64,000 nucleotides of DNA from Betaproteobacteria bacterium (lineage in GTDB: Bacteria; Pseudomonadota; Gammaproteobacteria; Burkholderiales; Burkholderiaceae_E). Shown piece after piece: positions 18,112 to 27,164 of the stretch. The notes under the pieces are model-generated. The model was not told the DNA's origin. It worked only from the letters and a program-made list of their open reading frames with translations, and made no database searches. How positions within the stretch are numbered: the stretch's first letter is position 1; each line of letters begins with the position of its first letter. The translations under genes and the position numbers were made by a program. The stretch lies in assembly GCA_018970865.1 (NCBI GenBank), contig JAGWVN010000002.1, positions 1-64,000 on the forward strand. Direction: 5' to 3'.

Positions 18112-21100
18112 ATGTCCGACCTGCTTCCACCCGCATCACCGCCGTCGTCCGAACCCGGCGCTGAGTCGCCTGCGCTCGGCCCCGATGCGGTGCTGGTACA
18201 GCGTGCCCTCGCGCTGGCCTGGACGCCGCGACACCGCAAGTGGGTGATCGATCTGCTGCGTCGCCTCGAGCTTCGAACCTCCCGCGGCGTCTATTTCGGC
18301 CAGGCCGATGTCGACGAGTGCCTGCTCGGCCTGACCGAGCGCAGCTTCGTCGCGCGATCCGATCAGGGCTGGCAGTGCACGCCTCCCACCCGGGCTGCCG
18401 TGTTCCGGCGCGCCCTGGCCACGCCCGACTTCCGTCGGTGGCGCGATGCGGTGCTGCTCGCCGACGGCATCTTCCTCGACCGCGGCTGGGTGCACTTCAA
18501 CGGCGCGGCCATGGCGGTGACCGCCGCCCGACTGGTCTTCTACAGCGGCGAGGGCCTGGAGCGCTGGCGCCTGATCGAGCAGGCGGGACAGTCGCTGCCC
18601 GACTGGTCGCAGGTGATCGATCAGGTCGCGCTCAGCGGCTTCGATGCCGAGAGCTTCGACTGCGCCGAGCCCCAGCTGGCCGCGTCGATGCTCGGCGTGG
18701 CGATCGATTTCGGCCTGCGGGTGCTGCACCCCGCGCTGCCGGCGGTGCTCGCCTGCGCCCGCGCGCGGCTGGCCCGGGGCGGGGCCCTGGCCACCGACGG
18801 ACTGCGGCTGCGGGTGGCCGAGGCCCTGGTGCTGGCCGGCCGTGGCGAGGAGGCCCGGGCCCTGGTGGCCGGGCGCGACGATGGCCATGCCCGCGCGCTG
18901 CGCGCTGCGGTGCTGGCCACCGAGGGCCACTGGGATGCCGCCGCGGCTGCGTTCGAGGACGCGCTCGCCCTGCGCCGCACCGAGAGCGGGCAGCGCAAGC
19001 GGCTGCTCGCCGAGACCATCGCCTGGCTCTATCCGATGTGTCTGTTCGCCAGCCGCGATCCTGCGCGGGTGGCGCTGGCGCGGCGCTTCTGCGCGGCCGA
19101 GGCTGGCACGCGCAAGGCCCAGGACGAGACCACCTGGGGCCGCTGGATGAAGGCGGCGGACATCCGGCTGGGCGATGAGCCGCCCGATCCCGGCTTCGGC
19201 GAACTGCACGCCTGGTTCGGCACCCGTCCGCTGCTGTCCTGGACCCAGCGCATCATGCTGCGGGCCTGGCTGCTGGGGTCGCAGCCATCGGTGCCGCTGG
19301 CCGCGTCGGGGGGGGACGGGTCGGGCGGGGTGGTGGGGCGCGATCCGGCGCTCGCCCGCGCCGCCGCCCGCGCCGCGCTCGGACGCGCGCTGGAGCACAC
19401 CGGCCTGGCCTGGCTCGCCCAGCAGCTGCGCAGCGCCGAGCAGGTGCTCGACGGCCGGCCGCCCGAGCAGCCTTTCTTCGCCGCCGCTCAGGGCGAGGCC
19501 TGGCGCGACGCGCTGGCGGCGATCGCGGCGCTGGGTGGCGCCGACGAGGCCGATGCCGCGGCGCCGGCGGCGGCATCGCGCCTGGTCTGGTCGATCCAGC
19601 GCGACGGCAACGGGCGCGTGATCGGCATCGAGCCGCTGGAGCAGAAGCGCGGCGCGCGCGACTGGAACAAGCCCCGGCCGCTGTCGCTGTCGCGCCTGGC
19701 GCGCAGCGCCGACCTGGCCACCGACGACGCACGAGTCGCGCGCGCGGTGCGCCAGTCGCGTGGCTACGGCGCGGCGCACGTGATCGACATCCCCGCGGCG
19801 GCGGCCGCCCTCGCGGGCCATCCTCGGGTGGTGCTGGCCGAGGATCCGGAGCGCTTCGTGCTGCTGACCGAGGAGCCGCCGGATGTGCGGCTGGAGGCGG
19901 TCGACGGCCACTGGGAATTGCGTTTCGAACCCGATCTGGTCCGGCTCTCGGGTCAGGGGCCAGGCTTCGAGTTCGACGCCCACGGCGCGGTGCGGGGCGG
20001 CGGCCTTCCGCTGGATGGCGCGGTGTTCGTCCTTGCCGACCAGCCGGGTCACGCCCGGCTGATCCGCATCACCGCCGCCCACCGCCGCGTGGCGGCGCTC
20101 GCCGCCGGCGGCTTGCGGGTACCGCAGAGCGCGGCCCAGGAACTGCAGTCGGCCTTGCCGGCGCTGGCCACCCACTTTCGCCTTCGGGCCGATCAGGCCC
20201 ATGGCGCGCATGCCGTGAGCGCCAGCGGCAGTCTGCGGGCCGAGCTCGCGCCAGCGGGGCAGGGGGTGCGGCTGCGGCTGGTGAGCGCGCCGCTCGGGCC
20301 GCGCGGGCCGCGGTTCGCGCCGGGCGCGGGCCGCGCCGAAGTGGTGGCGCCGATCGACGGCCAGGTCTGTTCGGTGAGCCGCGACCTGCTGCGTGAGCGC
20401 GCGGTGCTGCGCGCGCTGCTCGAGCAGTTCGACATGCTCGAGCCACCGGACGACGCCGGCCGCATCCCGGAGTGGGAGGTGCCGGAGCCTGAGCTGGCGC
20501 TGACGCTGATCGAGGGGTTGCCGGCGCAGCCGGGCATCGAGGGTCTGGACTGGCCGGGCGGCCGATCGCTGCAGGTGGTGGGCGCCAGCGCCGGCAGCAT
20601 GCGGGTGTCGGTGCGTCGCGAGGGCCGCTGGTTCGCGATCGACGGCGAGCTGCGGGTCGACGAGTCGCGGGTGGTCGAACTGGCCCGCCTGATCGAGTGG
20701 GCGGGCGAGCAGCGCAGCCGCTTCGTGCCGCTGGGCGAAGACCGCTGGCTTGCGCTCACCGATCGGCTGCGCCAGCAGATCGACGATCTGGCCGCGGTGG
20801 TCGAGACCGCCCGGGGCGAGGGCGAGGCGCCGGGTGGCCGCGCGGCGGGCGCGCGAGGGCGACGTGGCGCGCCGGTGCTGCGCGCGCCGGAACAGGCGGC
20901 CGAGTGGATCGACGATGCCCTGGCCGACACCGAGCGCGATGACGCGGCGCTGCGCGAGCGGGTCGACGCGCTGCGCTCGGCGGTGGAGGCGCCGGTGGTG
21001 CTTCCGGCCGCCCTGCAGGCCGAGCTGCGTCCGTACCAGCTGCAGGGCTTCGAGTGGGTGATGCAGCGCGCCCAGGCGGGCTTCGGCGCCTGCCTGGCCG

Positions 21101-22386
21101 ACGACATGGGCCTGGGCAAGACCGTGCAGGCGCTGGCGGTGCTGCTCGCGCGAGCGGCCCAGGGGCCGGCCCTCGTGGTGGCGCCGACCTCGGTCTGCGG
21201 CAACTGGGTCGACGAGGCCAAGCGCTTTGCGCCCGGCCTGCGCACCCGCCTCTATGGCGCAGCCGACGCCCGCGAAGGGCTGCTGCGCGAGGCGCGGGCC
21301 GGCGACCTGGTGGTGGTGTCGTACACCCTGCTGCAGCAGGCCGCCGATGCCTTCGGCGCCGTGCGCTGGGCCACGCTGATCGCCGACGAGGCCCAGGCCA
21401 TCAAGAACGCCAGCGCCAAGCGCAGCCAGGCGATCCGCGAGCTCGATGCCGGGTTCCGGCTGGCGCTATCGGGTACCCCGATCGAGAACCGTCTGGGCGA
21501 GCTCTGGGCGATCATGAGCTTCGTGAACCCCGGACTGCTGGGCAGCGCCCAGCGCTTTGCCGAGCGCTTCGTGATCCCGATCGAGCGCGACCGCGAGCTG
21601 CGCGCGCAGCGCACCCTGCGCCGCCTGATCGCGCCCTTCGTCCTGCGCCGTCTGAAGTCCGAGGTGCTGCGCGAGCTGCCGCCGCGCACCGAGACCGTGC
21701 TGCAGGTCACCCCCGATCCGGATGAGGCCGCGCACTACGAGGCCCTGCGCCGCGAGGCCCTGGCCACCGCGCTGGGCGCGGGCAACCGCGACCGCATCAA
21801 TGTGCTCGCCCAGCTCACCCGGCTGCGTCGCGCCGCCTGCGATCCGCGTCTGGTCAACCCGGCGCTAGGGCTGGTCGGCGCGAAGTCGGTGGCCTTCATG
21901 GAGCTGGTTCGCGAACTCGTGGCCAACCGCCACAAGGCGCTGGTGTTCAGCCAGTTCACCGACTTTCTGGGGCTGCTGCGCGAGCCGGTGCAGGCCGAGG
22001 GCATCGCCCATCAGTACCTGGACGGATCGACGCCGCCCTCCGAACGGACCCGGCGCATCGCCGCCTTCCAGGCTGGCGAGGGTGACCTGTTCTTCATCAG
22101 CCTGAAGGCCGGCGGCTTCGGCCTGAACCTTACGGCGGCCGACTATGTGGTGATCGTCGATCCCTGGTGGAATCCGGCGGCCGAGGATCAGGCCACCGGC
22201 CGGGCCCACCGGATCGGCCAGAACCGGCCGGTGACGGTGTACCGGCTGGTCAATCGCGGCAGCATCGAGGAGCGCATCGTGGCCCTGCACCACGACAAGC
22301 GCTCGCTGGCGCAGGGCATCCTCGAGGACATCGACGCCGCGGCCCTGCCCTCGATGCAGGAGCTGGTCTCGCTCCTGCAGGACTGA
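18112..22386 (+). CDS. Large SNF2/HepA-family DNA-dependent ATPase
   Basis: A 1424-residue protein. Residues about 970-1424 form a complete SNF2 ATPase: Walker A DDMGLGKTVQ near residue 998, DEAQ near 1090, SGTPIENRLGELW, the second RecA-like lobe with ALVFSQF, and the closing SNF2 helicase motif GRAHRIGQNRP near 1365. The long N-terminal part has no zinc-finger SWIM signature that I can see. It shows scattered alpha-helical repeats and a DUF-type region typical of large bacterial SNF2 proteins. Such enzymes translocate on duplex DNA and remodel protein-DNA or RNA polymerase complexes. No methyltransferase, nuclease or other defence partner is adjacent, so housekeeping or repair use is as likely as defence. 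Confidence 0.88.
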   Translation: MSDLLPPASPPSSEPGAESPALGPDAVLVQRALALAWTPRHRKWVIDLLRRLELRTSRGVYFGQADVDECLLGLTERSFVARSDQGWQCTPPTRAAVFRRALATPDFRRWRDAVLLADGIFLDRGWVHFNGAAMAVTAARLVFYSGEGLERWRLIEQAGQSLPDWSQVIDQVALSGFDAESFDCAEPQLAASMLGVAIDFGLRVLHPALPAVLACARARLARGGALATDGLRLRVAEALVLAGRGEEARALVAGRDDGHARALRAAVLATEGHWDAAAAAFEDALALRRTESGQRKRLLAETIAWLYPMCLFASRDPARVALARRFCAAEAGTRKAQDETTWGRWMKAADIRLGDEPPDPGFGELHAWFGTRPLLSWTQRIMLRAWLLGSQPSVPLAASGGDGSGGVVGRDPALARAAARAALGRALEHTGLAWLAQQLRSAEQVLDGRPPEQPFFAAAQGEAWRDALAAIAALGGADEADAAAPAAASRLVWSIQRDGNGRVIGIEPLEQKRGARDWNKPRPLSLSRLARSADLATDDARVARAVRQSRGYGAAHVIDIPAAAAALAGHPRVVLAEDPERFVLLTEEPPDVRLEAVDGHWELRFEPDLVRLSGQGPGFEFDAHGAVRGGGLPLDGAVFVLADQPGHARLIRITAAHRRVAALAAGGLRVPQSAAQELQSALPALATHFRLRADQAHGAHAVSASGSLRAELAPAGQGVRLRLVSAPLGPRGPRFAPGAGRAEVVAPIDGQVCSVSRDLLRERAVLRALLEQFDMLEPPDDAGRIPEWEVPEPELALTLIEGLPAQPGIEGLDWPGGRSLQVVGASAGSMRVSVRREGRWFAIDGELRVDESRVVELARLIEWAGEQRSRFVPLGEDRWLALTDRLRQQIDDLAAVVETARGEGEAPGGRAAGARGRRGAPVLRAPEQAAEWIDDALADTERDDAALRERVDALRSAVEAPVVLPAALQAELRPYQLQGFEWVMQRAQAGFGACLADDMGLGKTVQALAVLLARAAQGPALVVAPTSVCGNWVDEAKRFAPGLRTRLYGAADAREGLLREARAGDLVVVSYTLLQQAADAFGAVRWATLIADEAQAIKNASAKRSQAIRELDAGFRLALSGTPIENRLGELWAIMSFVNPGLLGSAQRFAERFVIPIERDRELRAQRTLRRLIAPFVLRRLKSEVLRELPPRTETVLQVTPDPDEAAHYEALRREALATALGAGNRDRINVLAQLTRLRRAACDPRLVNPALGLVGAKSVAFMELVRELVANRHKALVFSQFTDFLGLLREPVQAEGIAHQYLDGSTPPSERTRRIAAFQAGEGDLFFISLKAGGFGLNLTAADYVVIVDPWWNPAAEDQATGRAHRIGQNRPVTVYRLVNRGSIEERIVALHHDKRSLAQGILEDIDAAALPSMQELVSLLQD

Positions 22387-22393
22387 GGGCCGC

Positions 22394-23182
22394 TCAGCGC
22401 CCCTGGAAGACCGGCTCGCGCCGGGCGGCCATGGCGGCCACGCCCTCCTTGAAGTCCTCGGTGCGACGCTGCCAGTCCTGCTCGTGGCTCTCGCGGTTGA
22501 CGGCGGCGGTGACCGCCTCGACCAGGCCCTGGCGCAGCGTGGCCCGGGTGGAGACCACCGCCAGGGGCGCGGAGATCGCGATCTCGGTGGCGAGCTTCAG
22601 CGCAGCCGAGCGCAGCTCCTCGCGCGGCACCAGCATGTCGGCCAGGCCCATCTGGAAGGCCTCCTCGCCGCCCACCCGTCGTCCGGTGTAGAACATCATG
22701 GCGGTCTTCTGCTGGCCGATCAGCCGCGGCAGCGTCGCGGTGAGCCCGAAGCCGGGGTGAAAGCCAAGCCGGTTGAAGTTGGCCGAGAACCGCGCTTCGG
22801 GGCAGGCCACCCGGAAGTCGGCCGAGACCGCCAGGCCCAGGCCACCGCCCACGGCCGCGCCCTGCACGGCGGCCACCACCGGCTTGGCGCAGGCGAACAT
22901 CCGGATCGCCTCGGTGTAGAGCGGATTGAGCACGCCCGGGCGGCGGGTGGCGGCGTCATCGTCCCGCTTGGAGAAGTCGGCGCCGGCGCAGAAGGCCGTG
23001 CCCTGCGCGCACAGCAGGATCGCGCGGCAGCTGGCTTCCTTGTCGAGCGCCTCGTAGGCGATGGCCAGGCCCTCGATCAGGCGCAGGTCGAAGAAGTTGT
23101 GCGGCGGACGCCGGATCTCGACGACGGCCACATGGCCTTCGAAGCTGACATCGATGTCGGGGATCAGGTCGGGAATGTGCAT
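22394..23182 (-). CDS. Enoyl-CoA hydratase/isomerase-family protein
   Basis: A 262-residue crotonase-fold protein. The oxyanion-hole segments are FCAGADFSK and AAVGGGLGLAVSADFRVA. In the active-site stretch FNRLGFHPGFGLT the two glutamates of classic enoyl-CoA hydratase are not at their usual places, so the chemistry may differ (isomerase, hydrolase or other crotonase reaction). It ends the minus-strand operon after two acyl-CoA dehydrogenase subunits, 77 bp downstream of the second. The start at 23182 (MHIPDLIPD) is used because sequence upstream looks non-coding. Confidence 0.85.
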   Translation of the reverse strand: MHIPDLIPDIDVSFEGHVAVVEIRRPPHNFFDLRLIEGLAIAYEALDKEASCRAILLCAQGTAFCAGADFSKRDDDAATRRPGVLNPLYTEAIRMFACAKPVVAAVQGAAVGGGLGLAVSADFRVACPEARFSANFNRLGFHPGFGLTATLPRLIGQQKTAMMFYTGRRVGGEEAFQMGLADMLVPREELRSAALKLATEIAISAPLAVVSTRATLRQGLVEAVTAAVNRESHEQDWQRRTEDFKEGVAAMAARREPVFQGR

Positions 23183-23259
23183 GGCGAAGGTCTTCCGGGA
23201 TGAGGGGCGTGAGCGGGGTTGGACGGGGCGGGAATGGGGCGAGCCGGATGCCCGGCAGT

Positions 23260-24342
23260 TCAGGCCGGCAAGGCGCGTTGGGTGAGGGCGGGCCAGAAGC
23301 CCGCGGCCCCGGCGGCGATGGCCGCCTGGCCCAGGCGCTCGGCCCACCAGGCGTCGGCGCCGAACTCCTCTCGCCAGGCCCACAGCCGGCGCGTGGCGAA
23401 GTGCAGCGAGTGCTCATGGGTGAAGCCGATGGCGCCGTGCACCTGATGGGCGATGGCCGCCCCGCGCGAGGCGGCCTCGCCGACCCGCACCTTGGCCACC
23501 GCCGCGCTGAAGCGGGCGTGATCGGCCCGGGGCGAGCCGGCCCAGGGCGCGTCGGCAGCCGCCACCCGCGCCGCCATGCGCGCCGCGGCGACATCGCCGG
23601 CAAGCATCGCGAGCTGCTGCTGGATGGCCTGGTTGCGGCCGATCGGCTTGCCGAACTGGACCCGGTCATTGGCGTACTGAACCGACTGCTCGAGCAGCCA
23701 TTCCAGCGCGCCCACCATCATGATGGCCCGGGCGATCGCCCCGAGCGTCCAGACCGGCGCGGTGAGCCCGGGCAGCGGGCTGGCCGCGAGCGCCGCCACC
23801 GCGGTCCCGGCGAAGGCCAGCTGGTCGGCGGGCAGACGGGCGTGGTTCAGACCGGGATCGCAGCGAACCGCCTCGCCCTGGTGCAAGGCCAGCAGCGCGA
23901 TCCGGCCGTCGGCGAACGAGATCACCGCGTGGCCGCAGTGCCGGGCCCAGGCCACGCGCCGGGCCTGGCCGCTCAGGCGTGCCGCCGCGCCCTCGCCGCT
24001 CAGCTGCAGCTCGGCATCATGGCCCTGCTCGATGAGCGCGATCGGGCCTTCGGGCACGGCGATGCCGGCCATCGAGAGCAGCTGCCCGGCGATCAGGGTC
24101 TCGGCCAGCGGCAGCGGCACCTGCCAGTAGCCCAGCCCGCGCAGCACCGGATAGGCGGCGCTCCAGGGCTGGCCCAGGCCGCCGGCGTCTTCGGTGGTGA
24201 GCGCCAGGCCGAAGCCGTTGTCCATGGCGAGCTGCCACAGCGCCTGCGGGAACTCCCCCTCCTCGACACGCTGGCGCAGGGCCTTGTCGGCGGTGTCGGC
24301 AAACAGCCGGGCCGCGCTCTGTTCGATCAGGTCGTCGCTCAT
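23260..24342 (-). CDS. Acyl-CoA dehydrogenase, short partner subunit
   Basis: A 360-residue acyl-CoA dehydrogenase-fold protein. The C-terminal domain is recognisable (VQFGKPIGRNQAIQ and HQVHGAIGFTHEHSLHFATR), but the GEGTxEIQ signature is absent and the chain ends in an RRLWAWREEFG type of tail. The ATG overlaps the stop of the upstream dehydrogenase by 4 bp. Such tightly coupled unequal dehydrogenase pairs often form heteromers in which one subunit supplies the base and the pair shares FAD sites, as known for FadE pairs in steroid side-chain degradation. Substrate unknown. Confidence 0.86.
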   Translation of the reverse strand: MSDDLIEQSAARLFADTADKALRQRVEEGEFPQALWQLAMDNGFGLALTTEDAGGLGQPWSAAYPVLRGLGYWQVPLPLAETLIAGQLLSMAGIAVPEGPIALIEQGHDAELQLSGEGAAARLSGQARRVAWARHCGHAVISFADGRIALLALHQGEAVRCDPGLNHARLPADQLAFAGTAVAALAASPLPGLTAPVWTLGAIARAIMMVGALEWLLEQSVQYANDRVQFGKPIGRNQAIQQQLAMLAGDVAAARMAARVAAADAPWAGSPRADHARFSAAVAKVRVGEAASRGAAIAHQVHGAIGFTHEHSLHFATRRLWAWREEFGADAWWAERLGQAAIAAGAAGFWPALTQRALPA

Positions 24343-25478
24343 CTCAGGTCCATGCCCTTGGCGATGATGCCGCGCAGGATCTCGCGGGTGCCGCCGCGCA
24401 GCGAGAAGGAAGGCACCGCGAGGGTGGTGTAGGCCATGGCCTGGGCCAGGGTGGAACCGGGCTCGGCCAGCCCCCCGAAGAGGTCATGCGCGATCTCGGG
24501 CATCTTCTGCTCCACCAGAGCGCCCTGGTCCTTGACCGCCGCGGCCGCCAGCGCGGGATTCTCGCCGCGGGCCAGCATGGCGGCCACGCCGAGCGACATC
24601 TCGCGCAGGCTGCCGTACTGGGCCACCACGCGGCCGAGCTCGACCGCATGCCGCGGGTTGGCGGGATCGGCCGCGGCCAGCATCTCGAGCAGCAGCTGGG
24701 TGCTGCTCAGGTAGCGCTCCGGGCCGGATCGCTCGAAGGCGAGTTCGGTACCGACATTGCGCCAGCCCTCGCCCTCCTTGCCCAGCAGGTTCTCGTGCGG
24801 CACCAGCACATCGTCGAAGGTGACCTCGTTGAAATCATGCTCGCCGAGCTGGTTGACGATCGGGCGCACGGTGATGCCGGGGCTCTTCATGTCGATGAGG
24901 AACTGCGACATGCCGGCGTGGCGGTTCTCGCCGCGATCGCTGGTGCGCAGCAGGGCGATCATGTAGTGGCAGCGGTGCGCGCCGGAGGTCCAGACCTTGC
25001 GTCCGTTGACCACCCAGCCATTGGCCGCGAGGGTGGCGCGGCTGCGGATGGAGGCCAGGTCGGAGCCGGAATCGGGCTCGCTCATGCCGATGCAGAAGAA
25101 GGCTTCGCCGCGCGCGATCCTGGGGACGATCCGCGGCGCGAGCACATCGGGCGACAGCCGCATCAGCAGCGGGCCGCTCTGGCGGTCGGCGGTCCAGTGA
25201 GCCGCGACCGGGGCGCCGGCCGCCAGCAGCTCCTCGATGACCACATAGCGCTCCAGCGAGCTGCGCTCATGGCCGCCGAAGGCCTTGGGCCAGGTCATGC
25301 CGATCCAGCCGCGCTCGCCGAGCTTGCGGCTGAATTCCGGGCTGAAGCCCTGCCAGTTGCGCACCCGCTTGCTGACCGGGTAGTCGGCCAGGTGCTCGGC
25401 GATGAACTCGCGCACCTCGGCGCGCAAGGCTTCGCATGCCGGGGGCAGTTCCCCCGGGTTGATGTTCAGGACCTGCAT
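24339..25478 (-). CDS. Acyl-CoA dehydrogenase, large partner subunit
   Basis: A 379-residue acyl-CoA dehydrogenase and first gene of the three-gene operon. The FAD and substrate segments CIGMSEPDSGSDLAS and WTSGAHRCHYM are clear. The C-terminal signature reads LRGGTREIL, with arginine where glutamate is common, as in many FadE-type large subunits. The 4-bp coupling to the short dehydrogenase subunit supports a heteromeric enzyme. The start at 25478 has a strong GAGGAG site. The operon is divergent from the Bug-family binding protein gene, so the transported acid may feed this pathway; that link is inference. Confidence 0.9.
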   Translation of the reverse strand: MQVLNINPGELPPACEALRAEVREFIAEHLADYPVSKRVRNWQGFSPEFSRKLGERGWIGMTWPKAFGGHERSSLERYVVIEELLAAGAPVAAHWTADRQSGPLLMRLSPDVLAPRIVPRIARGEAFFCIGMSEPDSGSDLASIRSRATLAANGWVVNGRKVWTSGAHRCHYMIALLRTSDRGENRHAGMSQFLIDMKSPGITVRPIVNQLGEHDFNEVTFDDVLVPHENLLGKEGEGWRNVGTELAFERSGPERYLSSTQLLLEMLAAADPANPRHAVELGRVVAQYGSLREMSLGVAAMLARGENPALAAAAVKDQGALVEQKMPEIAHDLFGGLAEPGSTLAQAMAYTTLAVPSFSLRGGTREILRGIIAKGMDLR

Positions 25479-25543
25479 GGCGCTCCTCGTGGGCTCTGGC
25501 GGGTTCGACCAGAGGTTTCATGGATGGCAACCGGGCCCGCACC

Positions 25544-25569
25544 GATCGATCGGATTGCGGTCGATCGAT
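25544..25569. promoter_or_regulatory. GATCGAT direct repeats in the divergent dehydrogenase/Bug interval
   Basis: GATCGAT occurs at 25544-25550 and 25563-25569, 19 bp apart, in the 268-bp interval between the dehydrogenase operon and the binding-protein gene. The first copy sits in the palindrome CCGATCGATCGG. Position and symmetry suggest a shared operator; the regulator is unknown. No gene is seen in the interval. Confidence 0.3.
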
Positions 25570-25746
25570 TCTCGGCGCGCCTGCCTTGTTGGGCAACCGG
25601 CCTGCGTGCTAGCGTCCCTCAGCCAATCGGCCAGGCGGTTCGGTTTACCCGGGCTTGCAGGCCGCCCTGCCCCGGCGCGCCCGCGGGGTTTAGGCAAATG
25701 AAACAGGCCGTCGCCGCCGACGGCCGCGCACCGGAGACCGCAATCC

Positions 25747-26703
25747 ATGAGAAGACTGTTCGTCGCGCTGCTGCTGCTGCTGGCAACCCCGTTCGCCTTT
25801 GCGCAGGCCGCGTTCCCGACCAAGCCGATCCGGATCATCGTGCCCTTCAATGCCGGCAGCGGATCGGACTCCTATTCGCGCTTCTACGCCGAACTGCTCA
25901 ACAAGATGTACGGCTGGTCGGTGACCGTGGAGAACCGACCGGGCGGCAGCGGCGTGGTCGCGATCAACGCGGTCAAGGGCGCGCCGGCCGACGGACACAC
26001 CCTGCTGCTGGCCAGCGTCTCGCCGATGGCGGTCAATCCCATCGTGCTGAAGAACCTGCCCTACGATCCCTTCAAGGACTTCCGGCCGGTGCATGGCCTG
26101 TCGGTGGGGCCGGCGGCCTTCGTCGTGCGCGGCGACTCGCCGTATCGCACCGTGGGTGACCTGGTCGCGGCGATGAAGAAGGCCGGTCGCCCGATGTCGG
26201 TGGGCAACTACTCGAAGGGCTACGAGCTGATCGGGGCCTGGCTGGGCACGGCCAGCGGCGTGCCGGTCACCCCCGTCACCTACAAGGGCGGCTCGCAGAT
26301 GGTCACCGATGTCATCGGCGGGCAGCTCGATGTCGCGGCCAACGATTTCTCCGGCGTCGCCCCGCTCATCCGCGAGGGCAGGCTGCGCGCGCTGGCGATC
26401 ACCGGCGACCGCCGTGATCCGATGTTCCCGGATGTGCCCACGATGAAGGAGAGCGGCTTCCCCGACTTCGAGACCTATGTCTGGGCTTCGCTCTATGTGC
26501 GCGCCGAGACGCCCGACGATGTCACCGCGAAGCTCGCGGGTGCGATCGGCAGGGCGATGGCCTCCGAGGAAGGCAAGGCCTTCTCGGCCAAGAACCCCGG
26601 CCAGTCGCTGGCCCTGGCGATGAAGGAGCTCGGCGACTTCCAGATGCGCGAGTACACCCGCCTGAAGAGGGCCGCCGACGCGGCCGGCATCAAGCCGGAG
26701 TGA
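25747..26703 (+). CDS. Bug/TctC-family extracytoplasmic solute-binding protein
   Basis: A 318-residue periplasmic binding protein. A Sec signal peptide (MRRLFVALLLLLATPFAFA) is followed by the typical Bug start FPTKPIRIIVPFNAGSGSD and the YKGGSQMVTDVIGGQLD segment. The family binds small carboxylates for tripartite tricarboxylate (TctABC) transporters, but expanded orphan copies are very common in Burkholderiales, and no TctA or TctB is adjacent. It is divergent from the acyl-CoA dehydrogenase operon, so an organic-acid ligand feeding that pathway is possible. Confidence 0.93.
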   Translation: MRRLFVALLLLLATPFAFAQAAFPTKPIRIIVPFNAGSGSDSYSRFYAELLNKMYGWSVTVENRPGGSGVVAINAVKGAPADGHTLLLASVSPMAVNPIVLKNLPYDPFKDFRPVHGLSVGPAAFVVRGDSPYRTVGDLVAAMKKAGRPMSVGNYSKGYELIGAWLGTASGVPVTPVTYKGGSQMVTDVIGGQLDVAANDFSGVAPLIREGRLRALAITGDRRDPMFPDVPTMKESGFPDFETYVWASLYVRAETPDDVTAKLAGAIGRAMASEEGKAFSAKNPGQSLALAMKELGDFQMREYTRLKRAADAAGIKPE

Positions 26704-26808
26704 GGCGCGCGCACCGGCTTGCGCACAGGGGCTGCTTGCCGGCGTAGTCCGTGAACTAGGTCGTCGGCGCAATGGCCGCGCCAGGCGGCCCGGCGGTTCA
26801 ATGGCTCC

Positions 26809-26823
26809 CACGCATCGTGCGTG
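26809..26823 (+). promoter_or_regulatory. Small hairpin in the leader of the pilus operon
   Basis: CACGCA-TCG-TGCGTG forms a perfect 6-bp stem ending 3 bases before the AAGGAG ribosome-binding site of the first pilin gene. It could affect translation or mRNA stability. It lacks a T run. The 134-bp interval before the pilin shows no confident promoter. Confidence 0.3.
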
Positions 26824-26837
26824 ACAAGGAGCCCCAC

Positions 26838-27128
26838 ATGACCTTCCCCGTTCCCCGCCGCGCGCCCGCCGGCCCCGCCCGCCGCCCTGCCGGTCAGGGC
26901 ATGACCGAGTATGTGATCATCGTCGCCCTGGTGTCGGTGGCCGCCATCGGCATCTACACCCTGTTCGGCCAGACCCTGCGCAACCAGACCGCCGGGCTTG
27001 CCCTCGAGATGTCGGGCACCGATGCCACCTCGGCGGTGGCCCATGCCCAGAGCAGCGCCTTCACCGCGTACACCAACGCCAATGTGCGCAAGGGGCTCGA
27101 CAACTACCACGCTTCCAACCGTCCCTGA
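26838..27128 (+). CDS. flp: Flp-type (type IVb) prepilin
   Basis: A 96-residue small pilin. After a basic leader ending RPAG comes QGMTEYVIIVALVSVAAIG. This matches the Flp prepilin rule: glycine at -1, glutamate at +5 and tyrosine at +6, then a hydrophobic helix. A TadV-type prepilin peptidase would cleave after the glycine. It is the first gene of the Tad locus and has an AAGGAG site, as expected for the most abundant product. The C-terminal part is polar, without cysteines. It is longer than the shortest Flp pilins, so a Flp-like major or minor pilin remain alternatives. Confidence 0.85.
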   Translation: MTFPVPRRAPAGPARRPAGQGMTEYVIIVALVSVAAIGIYTLFGQTLRNQTAGLALEMSGTDATSAVAHAQSSAFTAYTNANVRKGLDNYHASNRP

Positions 27129-27164
27129 ACCCGGGCTTGTCCCGCTTTCGTCAGGCGTCTCGCG

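Noticed and set aside
18112-22386. SNF2 ATPase as part of a phage-defence system
   Set aside because: No nuclease, methyltransferase or defence partner is adjacent, and both flanks are metabolic genes with a terminator before it.
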